This document shows positions 24,975 to 34,266 of a DNA stretch of 43,406 nucleotides, piece by piece. The notes below the pieces were generated by a model. The model searched no databases and was not told the DNA's origin. It saw nothing but the letters and a program-made list of their open reading frames with translations. Position 1 is the stretch's first letter; each line of letters opens with the position of its first letter. This stretch comes from Paraflavisolibacter caeni (GTDB lineage Bacteria > Bacteroidota > Bacteroidia > Chitinophagales > Chitinophagaceae). Position numbers and translations under genes: made by a program. The DNA lies in NCBI RefSeq assembly GCF_025628885.1, contig NZ_JAOTIF010000037.1, positions 1-43,406 on the forward strand. Direction: 5' to 3'.

Positions 24975-26144
24975 TCAGCTTGATTCAGCCTGTCTGAATT
25001 GACTGCGGTATTCCAGGGGCTTGATACCGGTATACTGTCTGAAATACCTGGTAATGTTTTCAAAACTCCTGAAGTTCAGTTCAGAGGCGATCTTTTGAAC
25101 TGAAAGTTCAGAATGGGTCAGCAGGTACTTGATCCGCTCAATCCTTACCTTCCTGATTTCATCCAGTATCGAGCTTCTGACCAGCAATTGAAACCTCTTC
25201 TCCAAAATACGGCGCGATAAGGAAGTAGCCCTTACCACATCTTCAACACCAATATCTTCTGAAGGCGCAGTAGAGGCGATGTAGTGTAAAGCAATTCTTA
25301 CCTGCTCGTCATCTACACTCCATGCCATTGTCGAATTCCTGGCAATAATTTTTAAAGGCTTTACTACAATGTCGCCAGATGGCTTTTCGCCGGTTTCTAT
25401 CCACTGGCAAATAGTCAATGCCGCCTGGAAGCCAGCCTGGCGGACTTCAGGCTCTATGCTAGACAATGTTGGACTGGTCATTTCACATACCATCGTATCG
25501 TTATCCACTCCGATAATGGAAAAGTCATCCGGCACCCTGGCGTCACATTGTTTGGCCGCTTCCAGCAGAGGAATATTCAATTCATCATTAGCCGAGAAAA
25601 TGGCACAGGGCCTTTGCAGCGCAGACAGCCATTCGACGAGCCTTTCGGACAGGTGCTCCCACAACAATGTGGTATTATCATACAGAAAAGCATTTACGCT
25701 ACAGCCGGCTTGCTTCACTGTTTCCATGTAGCCTTGCAGCCTTTCCTGAGACCACTGAAAGTCCTTGAATCCCAAAAAAGCAAAATGCTTATATCCTTTT
25801 GAAATGAAGTGGCCAGCCGCCATCTCACCGATGGCCTTATTATCCGGCCATACATTGATATGGTCTTTGTACAAGTTGGTCTGAGGAAACATGATGAGCG
25901 GAATATTCAACTTCAGGAGACTTTCAAACCCCTTTATTTCTCTTGTTAAAATACCATCGGGCTGCCAGGATTTGATCCGGCTCACTATCTTTTTTTGATT
26001 TTGCTCATCTACATATTTAGGAGTATAGAAGAAGAACTGGAACTTATCATAAATCCTGTTGAAACGAGTAATGCCCGCCAGTACATCCCTGTCAAAGCCT
26101 CTGGAGATGTCAACCAGGACCACAATTTTCAGCTTCTTTTTCAC
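24975..26144 (-). CDS. XylR-like AraC-family regulator with sugar-binding domain (copy 2)
   Basis: A 389-residue paralogue of the regulator at 22560-23720, with the same layout: ligand-binding domain (1-275, LKIVVLVDISRGFDRDVLAG; FSIIGVDNDTMVCEMTSPTL) and C-terminal AraC DNA-binding domain (285-389, SLSRRILEKRFQLLVRSSIL; LSVQKIASELNFRSFENITR). Start is GTG at 26142-26144, matching the paralogue. Differences are spread over the ligand domain (for example DRDVLAGITRFNRIY against DRDVLTGITSFNRIY), while the first HTH is identical, so the two may answer different or related sugars but read the same operator. It ends 68 bp before the direct repeat of the dioxygenase promoter. Confidence 0.92.
   Translation of the reverse strand: MKKKLKIVVLVDISRGFDRDVLAGITRFNRIYDKFQFFFYTPKYVDEQNQKKIVSRIKSWQPDGILTREIKGFESLLKLNIPLIMFPQTNLYKDHINVWPDNKAIGEMAAGHFISKGYKHFAFLGFKDFQWSQERLQGYMETVKQAGCSVNAFLYDNTTLLWEHLSERLVEWLSALQRPCAIFSANDELNIPLLEAAKQCDARVPDDFSIIGVDNDTMVCEMTSPTLSSIEPEVRQAGFQAALTICQWIETGEKPSGDIVVKPLKIIARNSTMAWSVDDEQVRIALHYIASTAPSEDIGVEDVVRATSLSRRILEKRFQLLVRSSILDEIRKVRIERIKYLLTHSELSVQKIASELNFRSFENITRYFRQYTGIKPLEYRSQFRQAESS
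25107..25241. repeat. 135-bp identical segment shared by the two regulator genes (copy 2)
   Basis: Second copy of the stretch described for 22683-22817, in direct orientation and about 2.4 kb away. With the dioxygenase gene between them, recombination across the two copies would remove that gene and fuse the regulators. Confidence 0.85.
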
Positions 26145-26218
26145 TTCACAACAAATATATTTTTATATCAAAAAAACTTCCATTGAATAAACAATGACAA
26201 AGATTAATTATCCGCTGA

Positions 26219-26232
26219 TGACAGTACTGTCA
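26219..26232. promoter_or_regulatory. 14-bp palindrome upstream of regulator copy 2
   Basis: TGACAGTACTGTCA is a perfect palindrome, 75-88 bp upstream of the GTG start of the regulator at 24975-26144. It may be an operator for a dimeric repressor. No second copy was noticed in the window, so the binding factor is unknown. Confidence 0.35.
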
Positions 26233-26256
26233 AAGTTAATAATTCATAATACACTG

Positions 26257-26306
26257 AATAGTACATAAAAAAGCAAAGAATGAACTTTGCTTTTTTATGT
26301 ACTATT
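26257..26306. terminator. Long perfect hairpin, terminator after the fucosidase gene
   Basis: A 22-bp perfect inverted repeat (26257-26278 with 26285-26306) around a 6-base loop. The inner stem GCAAAG/CTTTGC is followed by six T on either strand, the usual terminator layout. It lies 19 bp after the GH29 stop and closes the 26326-33804 enzyme run. It also separates that run from the regulator gene. Confidence 0.88.
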
Positions 26307-26325
26307 CTTATAAAAACGTTTGCTA

Positions 26326-27684
26326 CTACTTCAATTGAAGCTCAACGATTGTGTCGACGTCGTTCAGTGCAATTCCCGTCAGATAGATAAAAGTACCTTC
26401 AGGCAACTGTTTGAACTTGACCTCGTGTTTGCCGTCAAACAAAATAGCTTTTTGTATTTTCTGCTTCAATTCAGGAATAAAAATGAAATCATTCTGGTCC
26501 GGTTTATTGAATATATGCATATAAAGTTTGCTTCCTTTCTGCGTAAATCCTCCCCAATTTTTAGGAGTCGTTACAGCGCCTCTGCTACCATAAATGGTTT
26601 CACCATATTTGTTCATCCAGGCTCCCATTTTAGCCAGGGTATCCGTAAATTCTGATTGCACGGATCCGTCAGGCATAGGTCCGATATTCAACAAAAAGTT
26701 AGCATTGTAACAAGCGGCCTTTACTAGGTATTGAATCAGGTTTTTACTTGATTTGAAATTCCGGTCGGTAATACTATATCCCCAGCTGTCATTCATTGTT
26801 TCGCAGGTTTCAAGCGGTAGTGCTGACACAGATTGACCACCAAAGCCTGTCGTATTATGGCCCGGCAAATCTTTTTCAAATGCCTGGAAATCTTCACCCG
26901 GAATAGGTGCCAAATGATGGTTATTACTGATCAGGCATTGTGGTTGCAATTTGTGGATCAGTTCATAAATTTCATTATAATGCCAGTCCACTTTTGATTT
27001 TAAAGTTTTGTCCACATCATTTGCCAACTGATCCCAATGACCATCGAACCAGATTCCTGAAATCTCACCGTAATTGGTCAGTAATTCGGTTAACTGTGCT
27101 TTCATAAACCGAATGTAACTTTCCCAGTTGCTTTTTTCTGTACGGCCTGTCCCCTTTCCTGTTTTACCGGTTTCATACTGATAGTCGCTCCTGTACCAAT
27201 CGAGCAATGAATAATAACAATACAACTTGATCCCTTGCTTGTGACATTCATCCGCCAATTGCTTCAATACATCCTTTCCATATTTTGTATTGGTTATTTT
27301 CCAATCACTTTGCTTGGTATCCCAGTTGCTAAAGCTATCGTGGTGCCTTGTTATAAACGTGATATACTTCATGCCCGCGGCTTTTGCTGTTGCCACCCAT
27401 TTAGCAGCATCGAAGTTTTGAGGATTGAAATAGTCGATCAGGTGTTTGTACTCCTGTACCCTGATGTTTCTGTTGTTCATCACCCACTCACCATTGCCTA
27501 AGACACTGGAAGCGCCCCAATGTATAAACATGCCGAACTTATCGTCCTGGAAAGAGGACCTTGCCGCAAGATTGGCAGCCGATGGTTGATAGGTTGCTTG
27601 TATAGATTGACTGTTTTGCGCCGAAAGAAACAATGAAGTGGATAGCGCAGGTAAAGCAAGCATGCTTTTAAAAAAACGGTTCAT
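26326..27684 (-). CDS. Alpha-L-fucosidase, GH29
   Basis: A 452-residue secreted enzyme (signal peptide ALSTSLFLSAQ) that removes L-fucose from glycan ends by a retaining mechanism. The GH29 motifs are FGMFIHWG (H55), YITFITRHHDSFSNWD (H114, H115) and the nucleophile region GIWFDGHWD with D214. The later FLLNIGPMPDGSVQ is also a family hallmark. The acid/base residue is not certain; E in the LETCETMNDSWGY region is a candidate family position. It is the last gene of a four-gene run (DUF5703, GH97, lyase, fucosidase), followed by a strong hairpin. Fucose released here could feed the left cassette. Confidence 0.94.
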   Translation of the reverse strand: MNRFFKSMLALPALSTSLFLSAQNSQSIQATYQPSAANLAARSSFQDDKFGMFIHWGASSVLGNGEWVMNNRNIRVQEYKHLIDYFNPQNFDAAKWVATAKAAGMKYITFITRHHDSFSNWDTKQSDWKITNTKYGKDVLKQLADECHKQGIKLYCYYSLLDWYRSDYQYETGKTGKGTGRTEKSNWESYIRFMKAQLTELLTNYGEISGIWFDGHWDQLANDVDKTLKSKVDWHYNEIYELIHKLQPQCLISNNHHLAPIPGEDFQAFEKDLPGHNTTGFGGQSVSALPLETCETMNDSWGYSITDRNFKSSKNLIQYLVKAACYNANFLLNIGPMPDGSVQSEFTDTLAKMGAWMNKYGETIYGSRGAVTTPKNWGGFTQKGSKLYMHIFNKPDQNDFIFIPELKQKIQKAILFDGKHEVKFKQLPEGTFIYLTGIALNDVDTIVELQLK

Positions 27685-27770
27685 AATGACAAATAAAATG
27701 CTTATTAAAATGATGAATATAAATGTTATTGATGAAAATGAAGACGACCTTTCCTTTCATTAATCCACAA

Positions 27771-29699
27771 TCACTCTACTTTCTGAATTCTATAAGTTGA
27801 AGTTCCTTTTTTCACCGGCTTTTTAGAGTTCAAAGATATGCGTATAATGGTCTGACCTTCCCATGCCTTCCGGATATCTTCATCTTCAGGTTCTTTTAAC
27901 ACTACGGCCTGCTTTTCAATATTCCAGGTTGCTGCATCATACAGCAAGCGGGCTTTGGTTTTGTCTGGCATAGTAAACACGATTATCCCGGGACGGCTGA
28001 TATCTGCATCGCATACCGTCATCAGGTGCTGGCTCACAGGTGCTGGTGTTTTCAACGCATATGCATCACTTATTTCCACCCATCCTTTCTTATACAGGGC
28101 CACTGTACGTTTCCATATTTCTATGCCTGCCTCTGAAGGATAAGCACCAGCGATATCCATAGAAAGTGATGTACGATTGTTATTGGTCACATATTGAACC
28201 GCCTTTGCTGCATATTGTTCTCCATCCTTTTGCTGGATTCCGTTGACCTCAGGCAAATTGTGATAGCCAGAAGTATTGAACCAAAGTGTATAACGTTCAT
28301 CAGAGAAGGTGCGCCCGGAATAGGTTCCCCTGCCTGCATCCAGTAACAGGGGCTTGCCATTGAGGTACACGTTGAAATCGCCCACATCATTGTGGTTATG
28401 GCTTTCTGCATTATGGCCACCATGCGATGATACAAAGAATCCATTGTCCGAACGGGAACACATCATTTGAATATCGGCCATCCAGGCGTCTTTCAAGGCA
28501 GTATATTTCCGTTCGTATTTTACGCAGGAATCCATTGCTACAAGGTTAAAAAAGCGTCTTGGGAACAAGCGGTCAATTGGCTTGTTGGAGATAGTAGAAA
28601 CATTTTTTGCTGCCTGGCTTCCGAATGCCATAAGACTGGGATCATTGATGGCCTTGCCAAACCGGTAGAGCGAAACACCGTCTACATCCATTTTTACAGT
28701 AGCATCGCCTATGTTCACAAAATATTTATCGGCAATGTGCATCTTGTAGATGTAGGAAACTGTGTTTTTCAAAAATGGTACATCGTAAATACTGATCTTA
28801 TCTGCTGAAGCATTGTGTAATATGGATAGTGCATCAAAGACGCAACCCACGGATGCAAACCAATAAATGGGGCCTTCGTTGATGGCGCCATCATTGCCCA
28901 GCCCATTTAAATATTGGTCAATGGTATTCAGAGCCCGCTTCACAGCAGCAGCCCTTTTTGCTTCGTCCTTTTCCAGGAGCAGGGCTGTAGTAATATAATT
29001 TGACATGATCCATGGGGCCCAGTTGTTGAGACGTTTGTTTGGATCGCCGCCGCCCATCCAGAACCAGGAGGCGGTAAGCATGGGATTGAATATCCTACGC
29101 GTTACTTCACTAACGATCCTCGGTTTTAGCTGCCTGGAAACCTGGTCCAGATTGTCGCCCAAAAAATAATAGATCCATGCCAACTGCGAGGCCGTTTCTG
29201 CAGCAAACAAATCTACATAGGGATGGTCCACATCGGCCAGTCCCTGGATATGAGCAGGTAGCCCCCAAAAGCTTTCTTCACAAATGGCCCAGACTTCATT
29301 TGCAATCTTATCGTTGAAGCGGCCTTTACCTTCCATTAACTCAGCCATCATCAGGTTGAATAACTGATACCGCCTGGCCGAATAAATACTTTCGTATTGG
29401 GAACGATTCTTATTGCGCGTAAACTGCAGGAAACTTACAGCCGTAAGGTCAGGAAACTCTTCCTGCATTGTTTTTTCACCATTTACAATATACTGCCTGA
29501 TGACACTGTCGGGCAGGATCTTCTGCCACTCTTTGGCAGTTGTTGGAAATGGATGCCACTTTCCGGGTGTAGGCAGGGACTGCCTGATGTTATCCACAGT
29601 AAATGACTGAAACAAATTCCGTTGGGCCAACTGTGCATTTACATGGGTTGAACCGCTCAAAAGCAGGATCAGGATGAACGTTTTTGCAATGGTTTTCAT
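27771..29699 (-). CDS. Heparinase II/III-family polysaccharide lyase
   Basis: A 642-residue secreted protein (signal peptide LILLLSGSTHVNAQ). An alpha/alpha-toroid (about 60-390, with RLNNWAPWIMSNYITTALLL and NDGAINEGPIYWFASVG) is joined to a beta-sandwich heparinase II/III domain (about 410-640, with GGHNAESHNHNDVGDFNVYL). Such lyases cleave uronic-acid glycosidic bonds by beta-elimination; H429, H434 and H436 lie in the usual metal/catalytic region and N225-N226 in the usual charge-neutralising position. The unsaturated product would suit the GH88 enzyme at 8316-9530. The PL family number and polymer cannot be fixed by eye. Confidence 0.86.
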   Translation of the reverse strand: MKTIAKTFILILLLSGSTHVNAQLAQRNLFQSFTVDNIRQSLPTPGKWHPFPTTAKEWQKILPDSVIRQYIVNGEKTMQEEFPDLTAVSFLQFTRNKNRSQYESIYSARRYQLFNLMMAELMEGKGRFNDKIANEVWAICEESFWGLPAHIQGLADVDHPYVDLFAAETASQLAWIYYFLGDNLDQVSRQLKPRIVSEVTRRIFNPMLTASWFWMGGGDPNKRLNNWAPWIMSNYITTALLLEKDEAKRAAAVKRALNTIDQYLNGLGNDGAINEGPIYWFASVGCVFDALSILHNASADKISIYDVPFLKNTVSYIYKMHIADKYFVNIGDATVKMDVDGVSLYRFGKAINDPSLMAFGSQAAKNVSTISNKPIDRLFPRRFFNLVAMDSCVKYERKYTALKDAWMADIQMMCSRSDNGFFVSSHGGHNAESHNHNDVGDFNVYLNGKPLLLDAGRGTYSGRTFSDERYTLWFNTSGYHNLPEVNGIQQKDGEQYAAKAVQYVTNNNRTSLSMDIAGAYPSEAGIEIWKRTVALYKKGWVEISDAYALKTPAPVSQHLMTVCDADISRPGIIVFTMPDKTKARLLYDAATWNIEKQAVVLKEPEDEDIRKAWEGQTIIRISLNSKKPVKKGTSTYRIQKVE

Positions 29700-29709
29700 T
29701 TATTTGTTA

Positions 29710-31548
29710 TCATTTTTTTTGTAACAAGATGCAAGCCCCACCTCCTGGCGCGAGTTGCACTTCAATAAACTGGCGATTGGTGACTTTTTGTGTTGCCGTA
29801 ACATAAGTTTCCTTATTGGTCCTAAAATCGGCATCTTTACCATCCTGGATCACCAGCGCTTCGTATTTTCCTTTTTCAAGTATCGAAAGCGGAATGCGGA
29901 TGGTCCGGGCGTTTTCGTTGGTTGCAGCAGCGATCAGCCAGTTGCCATCTGCCGCCTTGCGGGCCATCACTATATATTCTCCAATTACTCCGCTTAATGT
30001 TTTACTCTCCTGCCATGGCATTTTTTGCGCACTGATAAATTGCAGTAGCTGTGGATGTTTATTGTAGTTCTCAGGAATATCGGGTATAATAGTCGCACCG
30101 GAAAATGTAATGAGGGTACGCGCCACTTCTGCTGTAATGGTCGATGGCACCGGCATTGGATTGTCTATCCTTCCCTGCTGCAGCATATCCAAGGTACCAT
30201 TATTCATATCTATGGGGCCTGCCAGCATATTTACAAAAACAGAGGTAACAAAGGTCTTGGGCTGAAATACCCTGCGCGCATCCAATTGTGCATGACAAAA
30301 TTCACGGGTCACCGCATTGGGCCAGGTACGCATCTGCCCGTAAGGGTGCACAGGGCCGTCATGAAAGTCCACCATCAAGTGGTTTTGTGCACATAGTTCA
30401 GTAATGCGCTGTGTACGCCTGTTTTTTTCTTCAAAGCTTCCTTTCATAAAGCCATACTTCACCCCAGCAGCACCCCAGTTTCCATATTGTTGTAAAGTTT
30501 CCTCCAAAGGATAAGCATTGCCACCAACATCATTCAGATACAACCAAACACCTACACCTTTTTCCTTTCCATAAGCAATGATCTGATGCACCTGGTCAAC
30601 TTTACCTCCTTTTACAGGATCGGATTCTTTTTTAAATTCAGGACCATACCAATCAGCATCCAATACCAGGGAATGCATACCATTCGCAGATGCAAAATCA
30701 ATCATGCGCTTCCAGGATGGCAGAGACATGTCGTATCTAAACCCATTGGCAACAGCTCCATTAATACGCCAATCCCAGACAGCTATGCCCGGTTTTACCC
30801 ATGAAAAATCTGAACCTGCAGCAGGTTCCGGGTTCAGCAATTCAATTAAATGGGAGTCTACCAGTTCTCCAGGCGTTCTGCCATACATAACCACGCGCCA
30901 TGCATTTGCATGCCTGGATGGTACACTCATTAAGGTAGTTCCTTTTTGGGGTTGCAAAAGCAAAGGCTCACCGCTTTTCAAATCGGCCTCGTGGACTGCC
31001 ATATAACTGTTCTCTCCTGCCTTGATGGTCATAACAGGCTTGCGGATGGCGTCTGCTTCCTGCAATTTCTCGGGACCGAGGTTATGGTTTTCACCATTGT
31101 AATACCAGGCTGTGTAATTACCTGCAAAGTTGAATTGTGTCAGCTCTTTTTCTGTTGATGTCCCCTCATACCTGAAGGCCATGCCGTTATTGTATACCCT
31201 TACATTTAATTTATAGGCAGCAAGGTGGATGATTGCTTCATTGTACACATCAGGTACTTCTTTTCTTTTGCCCCAAACTGGTTTCCATGTTTTTTTAACA
31301 GATGCATGAGTGACATTTTTCCAGATCAAATTTCCAATTGTATCCAATCCCAATTTTGATTGGGCAATGAGTAATTGACCATCAGCACGAAATGAATAAA
31401 CAATGTTGCCTTCATTGTTCTCATCAATCATCACCTCCAACTTTTTATCAGGAGACGACAATTGAATATGGTGCTTCATTGACTGGGCAATGGTAATCAT
31501 GGGTATTACTCCTAACAATACAATCAATAACTTTAGCTGTAATCGCAT
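29710..31548 (-). CDS. Glycoside hydrolase family 97 protein, divergent active site
   Basis: A 612-residue secreted protein (signal peptide GVIPMITIAQ) with the GH97 plan: N-terminal beta-sandwich (SSPDKKLEVMIDENNEGNIV), TIM barrel (VLDADWYGPEFKKESDP near 295-311) and C-terminal beta domain ending APGGGACILLQKK. At the strand where retaining GH97 enzymes have Asp it reads GVKYGF (Gly366). The HDEYRPTG motif of the other GH97 in this window is HDGPVHPYG here, and the TQEGVRGNEE motif is TREFCHAQLD, so only E416 of the two conserved Glu remains. It belongs to a different GH97 subgroup and may have another specificity. Spacing to both neighbours is 10 bp. Confidence 0.88.
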   Translation of the reverse strand: MRLQLKLLIVLLGVIPMITIAQSMKHHIQLSSPDKKLEVMIDENNEGNIVYSFRADGQLLIAQSKLGLDTIGNLIWKNVTHASVKKTWKPVWGKRKEVPDVYNEAIIHLAAYKLNVRVYNNGMAFRYEGTSTEKELTQFNFAGNYTAWYYNGENHNLGPEKLQEADAIRKPVMTIKAGENSYMAVHEADLKSGEPLLLQPQKGTTLMSVPSRHANAWRVVMYGRTPGELVDSHLIELLNPEPAAGSDFSWVKPGIAVWDWRINGAVANGFRYDMSLPSWKRMIDFASANGMHSLVLDADWYGPEFKKESDPVKGGKVDQVHQIIAYGKEKGVGVWLYLNDVGGNAYPLEETLQQYGNWGAAGVKYGFMKGSFEEKNRRTQRITELCAQNHLMVDFHDGPVHPYGQMRTWPNAVTREFCHAQLDARRVFQPKTFVTSVFVNMLAGPIDMNNGTLDMLQQGRIDNPMPVPSTITAEVARTLITFSGATIIPDIPENYNKHPQLLQFISAQKMPWQESKTLSGVIGEYIVMARKAADGNWLIAAATNENARTIRIPLSILEKGKYEALVIQDGKDADFRTNKETYVTATQKVTNRQFIEVQLAPGGGACILLQKK

Positions 31549-31557
31549 ATCATTTGT

Positions 31558-33804
31558 TTATTGGCAGTTTCTTATTTCAACATCTTTCTTTCTATCTAAC
31601 GGATAAATATCCCATTGAGTTAATTTTTGATCCTGGACAAAACCACTGATCACTGTTCCAGATGGTGCATTCAATTTAAAATGTACATTCCAATCAGCCG
31701 GCCATGCAGGCATCAGAACGATCTTATTATTTTCACATTGCATGATCATCCTCTGTAATGCAATCATAAGGCTTGTAGGATGATCCTGGTCTGGTGTCCA
31801 ATCATAATTAGGACCAAAGAAACCAGGGAAACGATAACCGGCAGCTTGCCTGTTTGCTCTGCCGATAATCATTTTTTTTGATTCACCGGCTAACCCCAAT
31901 AAAGCAGCCTGGAAACAGTTTTGCTGCCAGCCATAATCTTCTTTATGATTCCGCCTTTTCCAAGTAGCCAAACCTGTCTGCCAATCCTTATCTTTTGATA
32001 AAGCTGTAAACAACCTGTAAGGAAAAACTGCATAGAGTTCGCAGTTCTCAATATTGCTCTTTTTGCTGTATACCTGTGCCGGCAGTAAATAGGTTTCATT
32101 ATTTTGCTGAGCGACCGGTATGTGAGGCAAGCTATTAAATAAATGTTGCCAGTCTTTTTGATCAACAGGCGATAGATTTAATTGCATTAAACGTGTAAGA
32201 AGGTAGTTAAGCCCGGCAATTTCCGGGATAGGATTGACAGCACTATGCCAGGTCTCTAGAGATTGAGCTGGTGAAAAAACAATGACACCGGAATCATTGC
32301 GCTGCCAGTGCTGATTATAAAATGCAATTATTTTCCTTGCAAAAGGAAGGAGGGTGTCTTTAGCAAATTTTTTGCTTTGCGTAGCTTCATAATAGTCGAG
32401 CATCATAGTGGTTAATTCAATGCCACTTTGCCAATATCGCCTTATATAAGTATTCTCAGTCATGCCGTCTTCCAGGCTGTCCCGGTTCAGGCCATAATTG
32501 ACATCGTTATAATTACCCCAGAAGTTCATTGTTTCCGGAAAGAATGCTCCTGTATGACCATAATATTTTTGTGTTGCAGCAGTGCGTAAAGGCAATGCCT
32601 TCATATACATCTGAAACAAAGGTTTCATTAAATCATAATCGCCACTGTATAACATACTCCAATATGGCAGCCTGGTATTTTGCCACCAATAACATCCTCC
32701 CCACATTCTGAAGTCCGCATCATAACCCTCATTTACAGTGAAGATCGACCCATTAAATTTAATTGGCAACGCACCCCGGCCGGCACAAGCATTCACGTAA
32801 CGTTGCAAGGCATATACTTGTGAAACTTTCCATGCAGCAGTATCAAACTGATCCCTACCTGTCACTTCAATCCAGCTCCTGTTCCAAAATTGCTGCCACC
32901 ATTTTTTATGTGCAGCGAAACGTTGGGCATCATTGTATACGGTCAGTTGATCCTTTGTCTTAGTTATTTTATTCAGCCAATCAGAACAAGATGGTGCCAA
33001 TTGCGTCAGTGCAAAAACTTTTAATGAGGTTTTTCTTAAGGATACACCGGAAATTAATGTAGTATCATTTACAGCTTGCCAACCCGGTGCTGTAACCATT
33101 ACACCAAAGCTTCGGTTTAATAGAGGATCGGACGATTTTTGAATCTCGGGCTGCAAACCGGTAAGCTTTAAATTCTCCTGCCAAACAGAAGATATATTTC
33201 TATGACAAGAGGCAATATAATCTACGCCATGTCTTACTATAGAATCTGCATTCACCCGTTTGTCTGCATCCCGGTTACCATATGCAGCATTGCCTTCCTT
33301 TACCCCAAGCATCCGGCTTTCCTTTCGCCAATTCTCCATCCAAGCTTCTACCTGCACAGGCTTTTCAGATTGTATATCTACTTGCAAAACAGGATGATGT
33401 GCATCCACCCAAATTTTCAGTTCCGCTAAGCTTGTTTTAATATGAATACAGCCATTTTGTAATTGAAGCAGTTGAACAAAACTGTTGTCATTTGGTATTA
33501 AAGCAGGTTTTGTTCGGATATGGAGGACACCTAATTTCAACAACCGGTTAAACTCATCAAATGCGTCCGTTTTACTGATCAATACATTCAGATCTCCACC
33601 AGGTTCTACCCACACATTGGCGCCTATATCACCATTGCCAACAGGCATTGAACCTTTTGCATGATTGCTTGGTGTTTGCCATGAAACATTATAAACAGCA
33701 GGGTTAAAAGTATCATTAGTATTTAATCGATGAGCTAATTCCTGGCCAAAACCTAATACTGATATGAATAGGTATATTAAAGAGAGCAAAAGTTTTGGCC
33801 TCAT
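31558..33804 (-). CDS. DUF5703-domain, GH95-like secreted glycosidase
   Basis: A 748-residue secreted protein (signal peptide LFISVLGFGQ). The N-terminal domain reads SNHAKGSMPVGNGDIGANVW, the DUF5703 counterpart of the PIGNGRLGA motif of GH95/GH65-like enzymes. The middle and end form an alpha/alpha barrel: GGCYWWQNTRLPYWSMLYSG near 365-384, ETMNFWGNYNDVNYG near 418-432, and FGPNYDWTPDQDHPTSL near 672-688. GH95 members are alpha-L-fucosidases and alpha-L-galactosidases, so a deoxysugar-directed role would fit the adjacent GH29 gene, but catalytic residues cannot be confirmed. It is the first gene of the four-gene run. Confidence 0.75.
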   Translation of the reverse strand: MRPKLLLSLIYLFISVLGFGQELAHRLNTNDTFNPAVYNVSWQTPSNHAKGSMPVGNGDIGANVWVEPGGDLNVLISKTDAFDEFNRLLKLGVLHIRTKPALIPNDNSFVQLLQLQNGCIHIKTSLAELKIWVDAHHPVLQVDIQSEKPVQVEAWMENWRKESRMLGVKEGNAAYGNRDADKRVNADSIVRHGVDYIASCHRNISSVWQENLKLTGLQPEIQKSSDPLLNRSFGVMVTAPGWQAVNDTTLISGVSLRKTSLKVFALTQLAPSCSDWLNKITKTKDQLTVYNDAQRFAAHKKWWQQFWNRSWIEVTGRDQFDTAAWKVSQVYALQRYVNACAGRGALPIKFNGSIFTVNEGYDADFRMWGGCYWWQNTRLPYWSMLYSGDYDLMKPLFQMYMKALPLRTAATQKYYGHTGAFFPETMNFWGNYNDVNYGLNRDSLEDGMTENTYIRRYWQSGIELTTMMLDYYEATQSKKFAKDTLLPFARKIIAFYNQHWQRNDSGVIVFSPAQSLETWHSAVNPIPEIAGLNYLLTRLMQLNLSPVDQKDWQHLFNSLPHIPVAQQNNETYLLPAQVYSKKSNIENCELYAVFPYRLFTALSKDKDWQTGLATWKRRNHKEDYGWQQNCFQAALLGLAGESKKMIIGRANRQAAGYRFPGFFGPNYDWTPDQDHPTSLMIALQRMIMQCENNKIVLMPAWPADWNVHFKLNAPSGTVISGFVQDQKLTQWDIYPLDRKKDVEIRNCQ

Positions 33805-33930
33805 GAATTGTTAGCTTTTTATTAATAAAATATTAAAAGTAAAATTCACCAAATAGCAATTCCTGAAAAATGGAGCAACCGCCTATTTTAATGGATTAAA
33901 CTATGATTATCCTATATCAACTGGTGTAGC

Positions 33931-34257
33931 GTGATTTATATTAAGGAGCTATTTGTCCGAAATCATTTTACCTATTCACCTCTAATGACTCAAATCAATA
34001 TCCGCAGCATTCTGTTATTCTACCTTTATATCATGCTAATATCTAAAGGAAAAATACTACTCAAGGTGCATAATGCAGGTCCCAAAGTGAGCATTGCTCC
34101 CGTATTTGGCGAGTTTGACAACAGAGAACTGCTGTCTGTTTTCGCGCGCAGTGAAGAGGTATTAACCCAACTGTATTATCTAGCCAATCAGATCAGTGAA
34201 TCACATATACAACTGGCTGATTACTTCAAACAAAGAGGGTGGCATGTAGAGCATTGA
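33931..34257 (+). CDS. Small hypothetical protein, only plus-strand gene
   Basis: Up to 108 residues; no family recognised. The longest frame starts at GTG 33931; ATG 33985 and ATG 34033 are alternatives, and 34033 begins cleanly before MLISKGKILLKVHNAGPKVS. The N-terminal extension contains a hydrophobic stretch (SILLFYLYIMLI) that would be lost with the last start. The C-terminal part (ARSEEVLTQLYYLANQISES, ADYFKQRGWHVEH) is helical and hydrophilic. A strong hairpin terminator lies just after the stop at 34267-34302, which supports a real transcript. It is divergent from the DUF5703 gene and convergent with the NagB fusion gene. Confidence 0.55.
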   Translation: MIYIKELFVRNHFTYSPLMTQINIRSILLFYLYIMLISKGKILLKVHNAGPKVSIAPVFGEFDNRELLSVFARSEEVLTQLYYLANQISESHIQLADYFKQRGWHVEH

Positions 34258-34266
34258 TATAAAAAG

